From assembly GCF_019219025.1 (NCBI RefSeq), contig NZ_JAHUWN010000001.1, positions 62,001 through 126,000 on the forward strand: a stretch of DNA of 64,000 bases. The letters are read 5' to 3'. Source of the DNA: Bacillus sp. sid0103 (GTDB lineage: Bacteria; Bacillota; Bacilli; Bacillales_B; DSM-18226). Below the pieces are notes generated by a model, which saw only the letters and a list, made by a program, of their open reading frames with translations, searched no databases and was not told the DNA's origin. This document shows, piece after piece, positions 27,406 through 38,100 of the stretch (position 1 is the stretch's first letter; each line of letters starts with the position of its first letter). The translations under genes were made by a program, and so were the position numbers.

Positions 27406-28344
27406 CTATTTGTTAAAATAATTGAGTGAGTTTTGCTTATCGCGTGCAATTTGTGCAACAAGCTCCTCTATCCCTGAAAATTTTTGTTCATTACGTAGGT
27501 GAATATGCCATTCTATCATTACTTCTTCACCGTAGATATTATCATTAAAGTCAAATAAGTGAACTTCCACGGCAGGAAGTAATGCTTCCTTATTAAATGT
27601 AGGTTTATAGCCAACATTACATACACCATTATACCATTTTGAATGAACTTTCATTCTAACTGCATAAACACCAACTGGCGGCATAATATACTCGCCATTT
27701 AAATCTACGTTCGCAGTAGGAAAACCAATGGTTCTCCCCCGTTTATCACCATGAATAACGATGCCTGATGTTGTATAATATCGACCTAAGAGTGAAAAAA
27801 GTTCATTTGTTCTGCCTTCCTTAAGAAGAGAGCGGATTCTTGTTGAACTTACCTTTTTATTGCCTTCTGTAAACTTTGGAACAACCGAATAAGAAAATTT
27901 TTCTCTAGAATGAAAAGGCAATGTTTCCATTGTTCCTTTTCCCATTCTTCCATAGGTAAAATCAAAACCTGCCACCACATGTTTTACGTTCAGTCCAATT
28001 ACATATTGGTCAATAAATTCTTGCGGCAGCAAATTTGCAAATTCCAGGCTAAAATGAATGATAAATAAATAATTAATCCCTAATTCTTCAATAATTTTTA
28101 TTTTATCAGTTAATGGGCTAATATATTGAATCTGCTTATCGGTTTTTCCTAAAACAACAGAAGGATGGGGGTCAAAGGTCATAACCGCACTGCAAATTCC
28201 TTTTTCTTCAGCTTGTTTTTTTGCCTCAAGAATTACCTGTTGATGGCCGCGGTGAACACCGTCAAAATAACCCAACGCCATTGCCAGAGGTGGATATTCA
28301 GTATGCTCAATATTAAATGGGAATCTAAGCCTAATTACTTCCAA
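27406..28344 (-). CDS. ribF: Bifunctional riboflavin kinase / FAD synthetase
   Basis: Makes FMN and then FAD from riboflavin in the cytoplasm. 312 residues: an N-terminal nucleotidyltransferase domain with the HRGH motif at 31-34 (GYFDGVHRGHQQV) and STRIRSLL near 165, and a C-terminal flavokinase domain (about 183-305, GFPTANVDL). Called ribC in B. subtilis. The start is a TTG at 28344 about six bases after AGGTGAG. It lies 30 bp after truB, so the two form one transcript. Its TAG stop lies at the boundary of repeat copy 4. Confidence 0.95.
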   Translation of the reverse strand: MEVIRLRFPFNIEHTEYPPLAMALGYFDGVHRGHQQVILEAKKQAEEKGICSAVMTFDPHPSVVLGKTDKQIQYISPLTDKIKIIEELGINYLFIIHFSLEFANLLPQEFIDQYVIGLNVKHVVAGFDFTYGRMGKGTMETLPFHSREKFSYSVVPKFTEGNKKVSSTRIRSLLKEGRTNELFSLLGRYYTTSGIVIHGDKRGRTIGFPTANVDLNGEYIMPPVGVYAVRMKVHSKWYNGVCNVGYKPTFNKEALLPAVEVHLFDFNDNIYGEEVMIEWHIHLRNEQKFSGIEELVAQIARDKQNSLNYFNK

Positions 28345-28374
28345 AAAAACTCACCTTTTCTATACCGTACCTTT

Positions 28375-29295
28375 TTAATCTACATTATTACGTAACACTT
28401 TAACTGGTTTTAAGAGGCCAGGCTTGTTTGGATGCTCTGAATAAATAGCAAGAGCCAGTCCATCATCAGTTTCAGCGATAATCGGTCCGTTAATAGTTTT
28501 TAAATGATCAGGCATTTGTAATAAAGCGCCATTTTTCACTTTCTCTGCTACTTTATCATTAATTAGCAGTTTCGGCAAATGAGAAAGTGCTGTCTCCAGT
28601 GGCCTTAGAACCCTCGAAATCGTACCTGCTTGCATATGGTTTTCAACTTCCTCGAACGTCAAACAATCCTCTAATGTATAAGTGGCTGATTGAACTCTTT
28701 GCAGGTATGACATATGTGCTGGGAACCCAAGCATTTCACCAATCATTACCGCTAAAGTCCGAATATAAGTCCCTTTACTACAACTAACTCTAAACTTAAA
28801 TTTTATAGTTTCACCAATAAATTCAAATCGATCATCTAATAGCTCGATTGTATAAATGGTTACCTTCCTGGTAGGCCGTTCGACCTCAATCCCTTTCCGT
28901 GCGTACTCATAGAGACGGACCCCCCCTACTTTAACTGCGGAAAACATCGGTGGTGTTTGTTCAATTTCCCCAGTTAATGACTGAAATACGTGGAGTATTT
29001 CTTCTCGATCAATCATCCTGGTTACTGGCTTTTGTTCAACTGTTTCCCCTGAAGCATCTTCAGTTGTTGTCGAATAACCAATCGTTACTTCTCCTTCGTA
29101 TGCTTTACCAGCATCCGTAATGTATTCAGCAACTTTTGTTGCTTTTCCAATACATATAGGAAGAACTCCAGTGACGTCTGGATCAAGTGTACCCGTGTGT
29201 CCTACTTTTTTTGTTTTTAAGATTTTTCTTAACCTAAAGACACAATCATGGGATGTTAATCCTGCAGGTTTAAATAAAGGTAGAATTCCTTCCAA
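28375..29295 (-). CDS. truB: tRNA pseudouridine(55) synthase
   Basis: Isomerises U55 in the T-loop of tRNAs. 306 residues: family start GILPLFKPAGLTSHDCV, catalytic aspartate in GHTGTLDPDV (about Asp38), GTYIRTLA motif, and a C-terminal PUA-like part. I start at the TTG at 29295 because GGAGG is eight bases upstream and the protein aligns there; a longer frame to 29376 crosses a terminator hairpin. It is separated from rbfA by a strong terminator, a long AT-rich palindrome and a second terminator-like hairpin, and therefore needs its own promoter or readthrough. Confidence 0.94.
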   Translation of the reverse strand: MEGILPLFKPAGLTSHDCVFRLRKILKTKKVGHTGTLDPDVTGVLPICIGKATKVAEYITDAGKAYEGEVTIGYSTTTEDASGETVEQKPVTRMIDREEILHVFQSLTGEIEQTPPMFSAVKVGGVRLYEYARKGIEVERPTRKVTIYTIELLDDRFEFIGETIKFKFRVSCSKGTYIRTLAVMIGEMLGFPAHMSYLQRVQSATYTLEDCLTFEEVENHMQAGTISRVLRPLETALSHLPKLLINDKVAEKVKNGALLQMPDHLKTINGPIIAETDDGLALAIYSEHPNKPGLLKPVKVLRNNVD

Positions 29296-29321
29296 TCGAT
29301 TACCTCCAATTAAAAAATTAT

Positions 29322-29345
29322 AAAGAAAACTCGCCGACTGGCGAG
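29322..29345 (-). terminator. Terminator-like hairpin in the truB leader (possible attenuator)
   Basis: The GC stem CTCGCC with GGCGAG (loop of four) is followed on the minus strand by TTTTCTTTATAATTTTTT, only about 27 bases before the truB TTG start. This is an unusual place for a terminator unless truB is controlled by attenuation. Confidence 0.55.
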
Positions 29346-29384
29346 CCGTTAGGCAAAGACAGAGGCGTCGTTGCACTTATGCGA

Positions 29385-29430
29385 AATAATAAAGTATGAC
29401 CTTTCACACGAAAGATTATACTTTATTATT
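29385..29430 (-). other. 46-bp AT-rich palindrome upstream of truB
   Basis: Thirteen-base perfect arms (29385-29397 and 29418-29430, containing ATAATAAAGTAT) enclose a second stem CTTTC-ACAC-GAAAG. It would form a stem of about 20 bp in RNA. A perfect TATAAT occurs on the minus strand within it, so it may overlap a promoter. Confidence 0.55.
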
Positions 29431-29435
29431 AGCTC

Positions 29436-29465
29436 AAAAAAAAAGGATAGACCTATTGTCTATCC
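29436..29465 (-). terminator. Terminator of the rimP-nusA-infB-rbfA operon
   Basis: An eight-base-pair stem (GGATAGAC with GTCTATCC) and five-base loop are followed on the minus strand by nine Ts. It begins at the rbfA stop codon. Confidence 0.92.
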
Positions 29466-29467
29466 AG

Positions 29468-29839
29468 TTATTCTTCTTCCCTTTTTTCTAAAGGCTTTTC
29501 ATCTTTATGCAGTTGATGAAGAAGTGTATCGATTCGATTCCCATAATCGATGGATTCATCCCATTCAAAGATGATTTCAGGTGTTTTTCGAAGGCGAATA
29601 CGGTGGCCAATTTCAGTCCGAATAAAGCCCTTTGCTTTGGCCAAACCTTTTAAGGTATTTTCCCTTTGTTCTTCATCACCTAATACGGAAATATATACTT
29701 TTGCTTGTTGTAAATCACCTGTTACTTCAACATCGGTTACCGTTACAAAACCAATCCGAGGATCTTTGATTTTACGACCGATGATGTCACCAAGTTCTTT
29801 CTTCATTTGTTCTCCGACACGATTTGCTCTGTGGCTCAT
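29468..29839 (-). CDS. rbfA: 30S ribosome-binding factor RbfA
   Basis: A small KH-fold ribosome assembly factor acting on 16S rRNA processing and cold adaptation. About 123 residues, starting [20 protein letters not shown], with the family segment [20 protein letters not shown]. The ATG at 29839 has GAGGTG six bases upstream; a GTG nine bases earlier overlaps that site. It is the last gene of the nusA-infB operon. Confidence 0.95.
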   Translation of the reverse strand: MSHRANRVGEQMKKELGDIIGRKIKDPRIGFVTVTDVEVTGDLQQAKVYISVLGDEEQRENTLKGLAKAKGFIRTEIGHRIRLRKTPEIIFEWDESIDYGNRIDTLLHQLHKDEKPLEKREEE

Positions 29840-29856
29840 CACATTCACCTCTTAAC

Positions 29857-30138
29857 TTAAAGCCATTCAATCTCGGTGATCGTTCTCTCTATTTCTGGAA
29901 ATGAGTCTATTAATTTTAAGGCATTATTCAACTCATGTTCGGTATTAACACGCGTGGAAGTTACGACAACGATGGCAATTTTCGTTCGTTGCCAAACATC
30001 CTGAAACCCAACTTCAGCCACAGAAACATTAAATTTCTGTTTTAATCGAGTTAGGATTCGTTGCAGAACGGCTCGTTTCTCTTTTAAAGAATGAGCATCA
30101 TAGATCATACATTCACATTCTGCGACACCGATAATCAT
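29857..30138 (-). CDS. ylxP: DUF503 family protein YlxP
   Basis: A 93-residue cytoplasmic protein with the family start [22 protein letters not shown] and the block [20 protein letters not shown]. The ATG overlaps the infB stop (ATGA), so it is coupled to infB. It is conserved between infB and rbfA across Bacilli and is thought to take part in ribosome or translation-related work; its exact role is unsettled. Confidence 0.92.
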   Translation of the reverse strand: MIIGVAECECMIYDAHSLKEKRAVLQRILTRLKQKFNVSVAEVGFQDVWQRTKIAIVVVTSTRVNTEHELNNALKLIDSFPEIERTITEIEWL

Positions 30139-32456
30139 TTACGTTCAATTTCTTCCATTACATATGCTTCAATAATGTCTCCTTCTTTAACATCATTAAA
30201 GTTTTTAATGGTAATCCCACATTCGTACCCTTGAGATACTTCTTTTACGTCATCTTTAAATCGTTTTAGCGCATCGATGTTCCCTTCAAACGTAACCACA
30301 CCATTACGAATTAAGCGAATTCCACTGTCACGGGTAATCTTACCATCCGTTACATATGAACCGGCAATTGTACCAACTTTTGAAACCTTGAAAGTTTGAC
30401 GAATTTCTGCCTGACCAATAATCTTCTCTTGGAATTCTGGATCGAGCATACCTTTCATGGCTGCTTCAATCTCTTCGATTACTTTATAGATAATGCGGTG
30501 AAGACGAACGTCGACTTTCTCCGCTTCTGCAGCACGTTTAGCATTTACATCTGGGCGGACGTTGAAGCCAATAACAATCGCATTTGAAGCAGCAGCGAGA
30601 GTAATATCAGATTCATTAATGGCACCAGCACCACTATGAATGATTTTGATGTTTACTCCTTCGACATCTATTTTTTGCAATGAAGCGGCTACTGCTTCAG
30701 CAGAACCTTGAACATCTGCTTTAAGGATGATGTTTAAATCCTTCATTTCACCTTGCTTCAATTGATCAAATAGGGTTTCTAAGCTAACAATCGATTTTTC
30801 ACCACGTTGGGCTGCCAGCGCCGATTGAGCACGTGCTTCCCCAACTTGTCGTGCCGTTTTTTCATCTTCAAATACAACGAAACGGTCTCCTGCTTGTGGC
30901 ACGTCATTTAGTCCTGTAATTTCAACAGGTGTTGATGGAGCAGCCTCTTTCACACGGCGCCCTTTGTCATTTACCATCGCTCGAACACGACCGAAAGTGT
31001 TACCAACAACGATTGGATCACCTATTTTTAAGGTACCGTTCTGGACTAATAAGGTGGCTACTGATCCACGCCCTTTATCCAATTGTGCCTCGATTACTGT
31101 TCCAACAGCTTTTCTATTTGGATTTGCTTTATATTCTTCAACTTCACTAACGAGAAGAATCATTTCTAATAAGTTATCGATTCCTTCGCCTGTTTTTGCT
31201 GATAGTGGAACAAAGATAGTATCCCCGCCCCAAGCTTCTGAAACTAAACCATGTTCTGTCAATTCCTGCATAACACGGTCGGCATTTGCAGCTTCTTTGT
31301 CCATCTTATTCACTGCCACAATAATTGGAACCTCGGCAGCTTTCGCATGGTTAATTGCCTCAACTGTTTGTGGCATTACACCGTCATCAGCTGCTACGAC
31401 AAGGATGGTAATATCAGTGATTTTAGCCCCACGTGCACGCATGGTTGTAAAGGCAGCGTGTCCAGGAGTATCAAGGAAGGTTATTTTTTTGCCGTTTTCG
31501 ACTACTTGATACGCACCAATATGCTGAGTAATCCCACCTGCTTCTCCTTCTGTTACCTTAGTGTTACGAATAGAGTCAAGCAAGGTTGTTTTCCCGTGGT
31601 CAACGTGACCCATAATGGTTACAACAGAAGGCCTTTCTACAACTGATTCTTCTGAGTCTTCAGTAAAGTATACTTCAAGGTCAGTTGTATCAATCTTAAT
31701 TTCTTCTTCAACCTCAACCCCATACTCACTTGCAATTAATTCTATTGCATCTTTATCTAAAACTTGGTTAATTGTTGCCATTACTCCAAGTAAGAAGAGC
31801 TTTTTAATAATTTCAGAAGGCTCGCGATAGATCTTTTTCGCTAACTCACCAACAGTAAGCGATTCACTAAATGTAATTTTAGCTGGAAGTTCCTTCTCTT
31901 TTTTCTTTTGTGGTTGTGCTTGTTGAACTGGAGTATGAGTTTTCTTCTTTTTATTATTGTTATTATTATTACGATTTTGATTATTGTTATAAGGCTTTGC
32001 CTTTGCTTTATCAGCATTGTTAAAAACCTTATTTTCTTTGGATTGAAATTCTTGGTTTTGTTTTTTGCCTTCTCCTGCTCTTGGAGGAGAAACCACTTTA
32101 ACTTTCGTTGGAGCAACATTATTATCAGCTGCTTCCTCAAATGCCTTTGCCGTTTTAGTTTGCACTTGTGGTCTTTGTGCAGACTGAGCAGGTCTTTGAT
32201 TTTGTCGTTGCTGTTGTTGATTTGGACGTGAGTTAGTTCGTTGTGACTGCTGTCCATTTTGTCTATTTTCCTGTTTTTGCTGTGGTGCCTTGTTTTCTTT
32301 TTTGCTGAATGTTGCATCAAGCTTTTTAACATCTGCGTCTTCTATTGTTGCCATATGATTAGAGACCTCTATATTCATTTCTTTTAGTTTTGTGATGATT
32401 TCCTTACTTGAAATGTTGTGTTTTTTTGCATACTCATATACACGTATTTTACTCAT
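30135..32456 (-). CDS. infB: Translation initiation factor IF-2
   Basis: The GTPase that places initiator tRNA on the 30S subunit. 773 residues, longer than B. subtilis IF-2. The N-terminal domain (1-50) is followed by a disordered Gln/Asn/Lys-rich stretch (about 52-190) containing an asparagine run near 158-168, then the IF2N module, G domain (GHVDHGKT at 283-290, [13 protein letters not shown]), and domains II-IV. The extra length lies in the disordered stretch. Shadow frames in the same region come from this biased composition. The ATG follows GGGGGTG, 19 bp after ylxQ. Confidence 0.96.
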   Translation of the reverse strand: MSKIRVYEYAKKHNISSKEIITKLKEMNIEVSNHMATIEDADVKKLDATFSKKENKAPQQKQENRQNGQQSQRTNSRPNQQQQRQNQRPAQSAQRPQVQTKTAKAFEEAADNNVAPTKVKVVSPPRAGEGKKQNQEFQSKENKVFNNADKAKAKPYNNNQNRNNNNNNKKKKTHTPVQQAQPQKKKEKELPAKITFSESLTVGELAKKIYREPSEIIKKLFLLGVMATINQVLDKDAIELIASEYGVEVEEEIKIDTTDLEVYFTEDSEESVVERPSVVTIMGHVDHGKTTLLDSIRNTKVTEGEAGGITQHIGAYQVVENGKKITFLDTPGHAAFTTMRARGAKITDITILVVAADDGVMPQTVEAINHAKAAEVPIIVAVNKMDKEAANADRVMQELTEHGLVSEAWGGDTIFVPLSAKTGEGIDNLLEMILLVSEVEEYKANPNRKAVGTVIEAQLDKGRGSVATLLVQNGTLKIGDPIVVGNTFGRVRAMVNDKGRRVKEAAPSTPVEITGLNDVPQAGDRFVVFEDEKTARQVGEARAQSALAAQRGEKSIVSLETLFDQLKQGEMKDLNIILKADVQGSAEAVAASLQKIDVEGVNIKIIHSGAGAINESDITLAAASNAIVIGFNVRPDVNAKRAAEAEKVDVRLHRIIYKVIEEIEAAMKGMLDPEFQEKIIGQAEIRQTFKVSKVGTIAGSYVTDGKITRDSGIRLIRNGVVTFEGNIDALKRFKDDVKEVSQGYECGITIKNFNDVKEGDIIEAYVMEEIERK

Positions 32457-32475
32457 CTTTTCACCCCCGCTAGAT

Positions 32476-32778
32476 TTAATCGAGCAACGTTACCATTTTT
32501 TTTGCAAATCCTTCATCCAGTATAGCTACAACAACGCGGGCTTCCTTACCAATCGCTTGGCCTAGAAGATGACGATTTTCCACAATTTTATATGGAACCT
32601 GATACGAATTACACTTATCAGTAATTTTTTTTGTCGTATTTTCAGAAGCATCTGCGGATAATAAAATGAGTCGTGCTTTTCCGCCTTGAATCTGCTTCAC
32701 TGTTAGCTCTTCACCTGATATGATTTTGCGTGCTCGATTGGCCAAGCCAAGCAATGACATCCATTGATTATGTTTCAT
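32476..32778 (-). CDS. ylxQ: L7Ae-family RNA-binding protein YlxQ
   Basis: A protein of about 100 residues of the ribosomal L7Ae/L30e family, with [19 protein letters not shown] near the start and [18 protein letters not shown] in the middle; such proteins bind kink-turn RNA. I use the ATG at 32778 (MKHNQW), which gives the usual length; a TTG at 32790 overlapping the ylxR stop is the alternative and cannot be excluded because AAGGAG is nearer to it. It sits between ylxR and infB, as in B. subtilis. Confidence 0.88.
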   Translation of the reverse strand: MKHNQWMSLLGLANRARKIISGEELTVKQIQGGKARLILLSADASENTTKKITDKCNSYQVPYKIVENRHLLGQAIGKEARVVVAILDEGFAKKMVTLLD

Positions 32779-32786
32779 TTGGATTG

Positions 32787-33059
32787 TCAATTCTCCTTCT
32801 CTATAAGCTCAAGTAGCTCTTCGTATAACGAATCATTTATAGAAACCTGTAAGTGATTAGATAGGGTATTTTTTTTCTTGGCAAGTAATATTGCTTCCTT
32901 GTCCTTAGAAAGGTAGGCACCCCTTCCGGATTTCTTACCGGTCAGGTCAATGGATACTTCCCCTTCTTTTGAGCGAACGATGCGAACTAGTTCTTTTTTC
33001 GGCTTCATTTCGCCGGTTACTACACACTTACGCATAGGAACTTTTTTCTTAGGGTTCAC
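32787..33059 (-). CDS. ylxR: YlxR family RNA-binding protein (RNase P modulator RnpM)
   Basis: A 90-residue basic protein. The motif [20 protein letters not shown] (about 10-29) and [13 protein letters not shown] define the YlxR family, reported to bind and modulate the RNA of RNase P. The start is a GTG at 33059, eight bases after GAGGTG. It lies in the nusA operon, 20 bp after nusA. Confidence 0.92.
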   Translation of the reverse strand: MNPKKKVPMRKCVVTGEMKPKKELVRIVRSKEGEVSIDLTGKKSGRGAYLSKDKEAILLAKKKNTLSNHLQVSINDSLYEELLELIEKEN

Positions 33060-33078
33060 TCATCATTCACCTCACTTT

Positions 33079-34200
33079 TTAATCCAACTCTTCTTCATAA
33101 TCGAAATCATTTTCAACTTGATCATCAAAAAGTCTAATGGTTTCTTCACGTGGATAGATTCCAATCTCACGTGCTTCCGCTTCTGATTTAATATCAATTT
33201 TCCAACCTGTCAATTTTGCTGCTAAGCGGGCATTTTGACCACGTTTACCGATTGCCAACGAAAGTTGATAATCAGGGACAACAACAGTTGTAGCTTTTTC
33301 ATTTTCATTAACCATTACATCTAACACTTTAGAAGGGCTAAGAGAATTGGCTACAAAAACAACCGGATCAGCAGACCACTTAACAATATCTATTTTCTCA
33401 CCTTTTAATTCATTGACTACAGCCTGAACCCTTGCTCCTTTTGGTCCAACACAAGAGCCTACTGGGTCTACCTCAGGATTATCTGAATGAACAGAGATTT
33501 TCGAGCGATCCCCTGCTTCACGGGCAACTGACTTAATTTCAACAGTGCCATCATAAATTTCTGGCACTTCAATCTCAAACAGACGCTTTAGAAGGCCAGG
33601 ATGTGTCCGAGACACGAATATTTGAGGACCCTTAGTCGTTTTTTCTACTTTTGTGATAAATACTTTGATACGATCATGAGGTTTATAACGTTCATTAGGC
33701 ATCTGTTCATTCACTGGAAGTAAGGCCTCAATTTTACCAAGACTTACATAAATGAATTTTGAATCCAGTCTTTGAACGATACCCGTCATAATATCTTCTT
33801 CACGGTCAATAAATTCTGAATAAATGATACCTCGTTCTGCTTCTCTGACACGCTGGGTAACCACTTGCTTAGCTGTTTGGGCCGCAATCCGACCAAAATC
33901 TTTAGGCGTAACTTCCATTTCGACAACATCTTCAACTTGATAATTTGGTGAGATTTGCCTAGCATCCTCTAAAGAAATTTCAAGACGAGGATCAAATACT
34001 TGATCCACTACTTCTTTTCTAGCAAATACACGCATAGACCCAGTTTGTAAATTTAAATCAATCCGAACATTCTGTGCTTGATTAAAATTACGGCGATACG
34101 CCGAAACAAGTGCTGCTTCAATTGCATCAATGATAACATCTCTGGAAATACCTTTTTCTCTTTCCAGTATAGTAAGAGCATCTAATAATTCGCTGCTCAT
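33079..34200 (-). CDS. nusA: Transcription termination/antitermination factor NusA
   Basis: An RNA polymerase-associated factor that promotes pausing and intrinsic termination. 373 residues: N-terminal polymerase-binding domain (1-125), S1 domain (about 133-200, GIVQRLDSKFIYVSLGK), and two KH domains (about 200-345, with GSCVGPKGARVQ and AIGKRGQNARLA), ending in a short acidic tail. It lacks the extra acidic repeats of E. coli NusA, as is normal in Firmicutes. The ATG follows AGGGGG. The operon leader ahead of rimP carries weak terminators that fit NusA autoregulation. Confidence 0.96.
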   Translation of the reverse strand: MSSELLDALTILEREKGISRDVIIDAIEAALVSAYRRNFNQAQNVRIDLNLQTGSMRVFARKEVVDQVFDPRLEISLEDARQISPNYQVEDVVEMEVTPKDFGRIAAQTAKQVVTQRVREAERGIIYSEFIDREEDIMTGIVQRLDSKFIYVSLGKIEALLPVNEQMPNERYKPHDRIKVFITKVEKTTKGPQIFVSRTHPGLLKRLFEIEVPEIYDGTVEIKSVAREAGDRSKISVHSDNPEVDPVGSCVGPKGARVQAVVNELKGEKIDIVKWSADPVVFVANSLSPSKVLDVMVNENEKATTVVVPDYQLSLAIGKRGQNARLAAKLTGWKIDIKSEAEAREIGIYPREETIRLFDDQVENDFDYEEELD

Positions 34201-34236
34201 CTTTGTGTATCCCCCTATCCTTTTCCTATAATATCA

Positions 34237-34707
34237 TTACGAAAAAGTAACAGCTAACCGCGCATTTGCTACCTTTTCATAGGGAATTTCAATCGTTTTT
34301 TTACGGGTCTTTATCTTCATTTCGATTTTTATCTGCTGCCCATCAAATTCTAATAAGGTCCCTTCGAAGCTTTTTTCCCCGTCGATCGGTTCATACGTTT
34401 TGATAAATACGTTTTTTCCGATTGCTTTTTGGAAGTCTTTATCTTTTTTTAATGGACGCTCTGCCCCTGGTGAAGAAACTTCAAGAAAATAGTTATGGGG
34501 AATCGGGTCAAGCTCATCGAGTTTTTCGCTGAGTTTTTCGCTAACGAGTCCGCAATCTTCAATATCAACACCATTGTCTTTATCGATATATACGCGTAGA
34601 AACCAGCTTTTCCCTTCCTTCACATACTCAATCTCCACTAATTCTAAACCAAGTTCTTGAAAAATAGGTGTAGCCAAATCTTCTACAACTTCCGTTACCT
34701 TGCTCAT
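34237..34707 (-). CDS. rimP: Ribosome maturation factor RimP
   Basis: A 156-residue 30S assembly factor (ylxS). The segments [27 protein letters not shown] and [18 protein letters not shown] identify the family; the C-terminal half is an Sm-like barrel. The ATG follows AAAGGAGG. It is the first gene of the seven-gene nusA-infB operon, with a 400-bp upstream region containing two leader hairpins. Confidence 0.95.
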   Translation of the reverse strand: MSKVTEVVEDLATPIFQELGLELVEIEYVKEGKSWFLRVYIDKDNGVDIEDCGLVSEKLSEKLDELDPIPHNYFLEVSSPGAERPLKKDKDFQKAIGKNVFIKTYEPIDGEKSFEGTLLEFDGQQIKIEMKIKTRKKTIEIPYEKVANARLAVTFS

Positions 34708-34776
34708 GCACTGCCTCCTTTTCCGATATTTTCACCCATATTGTATGTAGTTCACGGAAAGTTTTATCTAGTTACT

Positions 34777-34796
34777 AAAAAAACTCTCATGAGTTT
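34777..34796 (-). promoter_or_regulatory. Weak terminator (putative NusA-dependent attenuator) in the rimP-nusA leader
   Basis: A six-base-pair AT-rich stem (AAACTC with GAGTTT, loop of four) is followed on the minus strand by TTTTAGT, about 70 bases before the rimP start. Weak hairpins with short T-runs are the type reported to need NusA, and NusA is reported to autoregulate by attenuation in B. subtilis. Confidence 0.5.
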
Positions 34797-34816
34797 CAAC
34801 TCCAAATCCAATCATG

Positions 34817-34854
34817 TAAAAAGGATTATTATGAGCGCTCCACCAACATAATAA
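34817..34854 (-). promoter_or_regulatory. Second hairpin with T-run in the rimP-nusA leader
   Basis: An eight-base-pair AT stem (TTATTATG with CATAATAA) enclosing a 13-base loop is followed on the minus strand by TCCTTTTTAC. It is a second weak terminator-like element upstream of the one at 34777. Confidence 0.4.
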
Positions 34855-34982
34855 AGGCGTGTGAGCAGAGTTAAGCACCGCTAATTTCGAAGTGAAAAAT
34901 GAAAATACATCACTGCAACATGATTAGCCGATTTATTAATACGGCGCTCCGCCCCTTTTCCTCTAGGAAAAAAAGGTGTATA

Positions 34983-35013
34983 CAAAAACGAAAGAGCGGG
35001 TTTCCCCACTCTT
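34983..35013 (-). terminator. Terminator of polC
   Basis: A nine-base-pair stem with one G-U (AAGAGCGGG with CCCACTCTT) is followed on the minus strand by TTCGTTTTTG, about 95 bases after the polC stop. Confidence 0.75.
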
Positions 35014-35108
35014 GATCACGAGAGTATTTCTTAGTATTTCCAATAAAACTATACCATAACCATCAATTTTATGCAAATAGCATCGCGGTTTGTCAAGGTT
35101 TTTCCTAT

Positions 35109-38100
35109 CTAGAACAATGAAAGCTGGTTTTGTTCAGGCAGGGATGTTAAACATCCTTGTTTATCTAAATATTCGAGAATGGTTTTAGATACTTTACCTC
35201 GCTGTTGCAAATCTTCTTTCGATAAAAATTCCCCTGATTCACGTGCTTTGACAATATTATAGGCCGCGTTTGTTCCAAGTCCCGGAATCGAATTAAACGG
35301 CGGTATTAGGGTATTGCCTTCGATGGTAAATTCTGATGCCGATGATTTATAGAGATCGTAGTTTTGGAACACAAAGCCTCTTTGTGTCATTTCTAAAGCT
35401 AATTCTAAAACCGTTAATAAGTTTTTCTCTTTGTTTGATGCTTCTAAGCCTTTAGCATTGATTTCCTCAATTTTTGCCCGAATGGCTTCTGGTCCGCGTG
35501 ACATGGCTTCGATGTCAAAGTCTTCCGCACGGACAGTAAAATAAGCGGCATAATAAAGCAATGGCAGATGCACCTTGAAGTAAGCAATTCGAACAGCCAT
35601 AAGTACATAGGCAGCGGCATGGGCTTTAGGGAACATGTACTTGATCTTTTTACAGGAGTCAATGTACCATTCTGGAACCTCGTTTTTCCTCATCTCTTCT
35701 TCCATTTCCTCGCTTAAGCCTTTACCCTTACGTACAGATTCCATTATTTTAAATGCAAAGGATGGATCAAGACCTTGATAAATAAGGTAAACCATAATAT
35801 CATCCCGGCAGCCAATTACTTCACTTAAATTACATGTTTGATTATGGATTAATTCCTGGGCATTTCCAAGCCATACATCGGTGCCATGTGATAACCCTGA
35901 TATTTGGACAAGTTCTGAGAAGGTTGTTGGCTTTGTATCCTCGAGCATTTGCCGAACGAATCGAGTTCCAAACTCAGGAATACCAAGTGTTCCAGTTTTA
36001 CACATAATCTGTTGCTCTGTAACACCTAAGGACTCCGTACCACTGAAGATTTTCATCACTTCAGGATCATCTGTCGGGATAGTTTTTGGATCCATTCCGC
36101 TTAGGTCCTGCAGCATCCTAATAACAGTCGGGTCGTCGTGTCCGAGAATATCGAGCTTTAAGACATTGTCATGGATGGAATGGAAGTCGAAATGGGTGGT
36201 CTTCCATTCTGAATTTCTATCATCAGCTGGGAATTGAATAGGTGAAAAGTCATATACATCCATGTAATCAGGGATTACGATAATACCACCAGGGTGCTGA
36301 CCAGTTGTTCTTTTTACACCGGTACAGCCCGAAGCAAGTCGTTCCACTTCGGCACCACGGAGTTGAAGGTTGTTATCCTGCTGATATGCCTTAACATATC
36401 CAAAAGCAGTTTTATCAGCAACTGTACCAATCGTCCCTGCACGATAAACATATTCTTCTCCGAAAAGAACTTTCGTATAATTATGGGCGCGCGGCTGATA
36501 TTCACCCGAGAAGTTTAAATCGATATCGGGAACCTTGTCCCCTTTAAAGCCAAGAAACGTTTCGAATGGAATATCGTGTCCGTCTTTATGGTATTTCCCG
36601 CCGCATTGCGGGCAATCTTTATCAGGTAAATCAAAACCAGATCCAACCGATCCATCATTAAAGAACTCAGAATGCTTACAGGTTGGACAGACATAATGTG
36701 GTGGCAATGGATTTACTTCGGTAATTTCTGTCATGGTAGCAACAAGTGATGAGCCGACAGAACCCCTTGAACCCACAAGATAGCCATCATCTAATGATTT
36801 TTTAACTAACTTATGTGAAATCAAATAGATAACGGCAAATCCATGCCCAATAATACTTTTCAATTCTTTTTCTAAACGAGCTTCTACTATTTCTGGCAAA
36901 TTGTCACCGTAAATTCTATGTGCCATTGCATAACTCATTTCACGCATTTCTTCATCGGCACCTTCAATTTTTGGTGTATACAAATCATCTTTAATTGGTT
37001 TGATGACTTCAATCATATCAGCAATTTTATTTGTATTAGTTACAACAATTTCTTTTGCCTTTTCTTTTCCTAAAAATGAAAAAGCATCCAGCATTTCATT
37101 CGTTGTTCTAAAGTGAACATCTGGAAGTTCATGACGGTTAAGCGGGTTTGCTCCGCCTTGAGAGTTAATCAATATTTTTCGATAAATTTTATCATTTTCG
37201 TTAAGGTAATGAACATTTCCCGTAGCAACGACTGGTAGGCCTAATTTTTCACCCAGGTTAACAATCTTCGCAATAATGTCTTCCATTGCTTTTTCATCGC
37301 TCACCAATTCCATTTCAATCAACGGGGCATTTACTTCTTTCGGCATTACTTCAATATAATCATAGAAGCGAGCAGCGCCTTCCACTTCCTCAGGAGATTT
37401 TTGCATCATCCCTTCAAATACTTCCCCTTTATTACATCCAGAGCCAACGAGAATCCCTTCCCTATATTTTTGCAGAACAGATCTTGGCAATCTAGGAACT
37501 CGATAGAAGTAATTGATGTGTGAAATGGATACCAGTTTAAACAGATTCTTTAACCCGGCTTGTGTTTGCGCTAATAATGTACAGTGATACGGACGCGCCC
37601 GTTGGTAGGCATTACCTTTACCCATGTTATCATTAAATTGGTCATGATATTCGATTCCTTTTTCAAGGGAATCTTTTAACATTTTCAAAAGTAAATAACC
37701 AGTGGCCTCTGCATCATAAATAGCACGGTGATGCTGGGTTAATTCGATATCAAACTTCTTTGCCAGTGTATTTAACCGGTGGTTTTTCATCTCTGGATAC
37801 AGGAATCGTCCAAGCTCAAGTGTATCGATAACAGGATTGTTTGCCTTGTCAAAGCCTATTTTTTGATAGCCGACATTTAGGAATCCCATATCAAACGAGG
37901 CATTATGGGCAACAAGCACTGCGTCTCCGACCCACTCACTAAAGTTCCGTAGAACTTCCGCTATTTCTGGAGCGGTTTGAACCATATCATCGGTAATTCC
38001 AGTAAGGTTAATGGTTGTTGCCGATAAACGATGATGCGGATTGGCAAAGGATTCAAAACGGTCAATGATTTCTCCATCACGAATTTTCACAGCTGCAAGC

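Larger units (their letters stand above)
34708..35108. other. Intergenic region between polC and rimP
   Basis: This 401-bp gap contains the polC terminator (34983-35013), a small palindrome near 34955-34977, and the rimP-nusA leader with two hairpins (34777-34796 and 34817-34854). A promoter must lie around 34860-34950, but I see no convincing -35/-10 pair. There is no gene. Confidence 0.75.

Noticed and set aside
27144..27461. 105-codon minus-strand frame between ribF and rpsO
   Set aside because: It runs through repeat family A copy 4 and into the end of ribF; similar frames in other copies are not conserved in frame.
30964..31509. 181-codon plus-strand frame opposite infB
   Set aside because: Lies opposite the conserved G domain of IF-2; shadow of codon bias.
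31841..32332. 163-codon frame inside the 5' part of infB
   Set aside because: Lysine-rich out-of-frame reading of the Gln/Asn-rich linker; not a frameshift because infB itself is open throughout.
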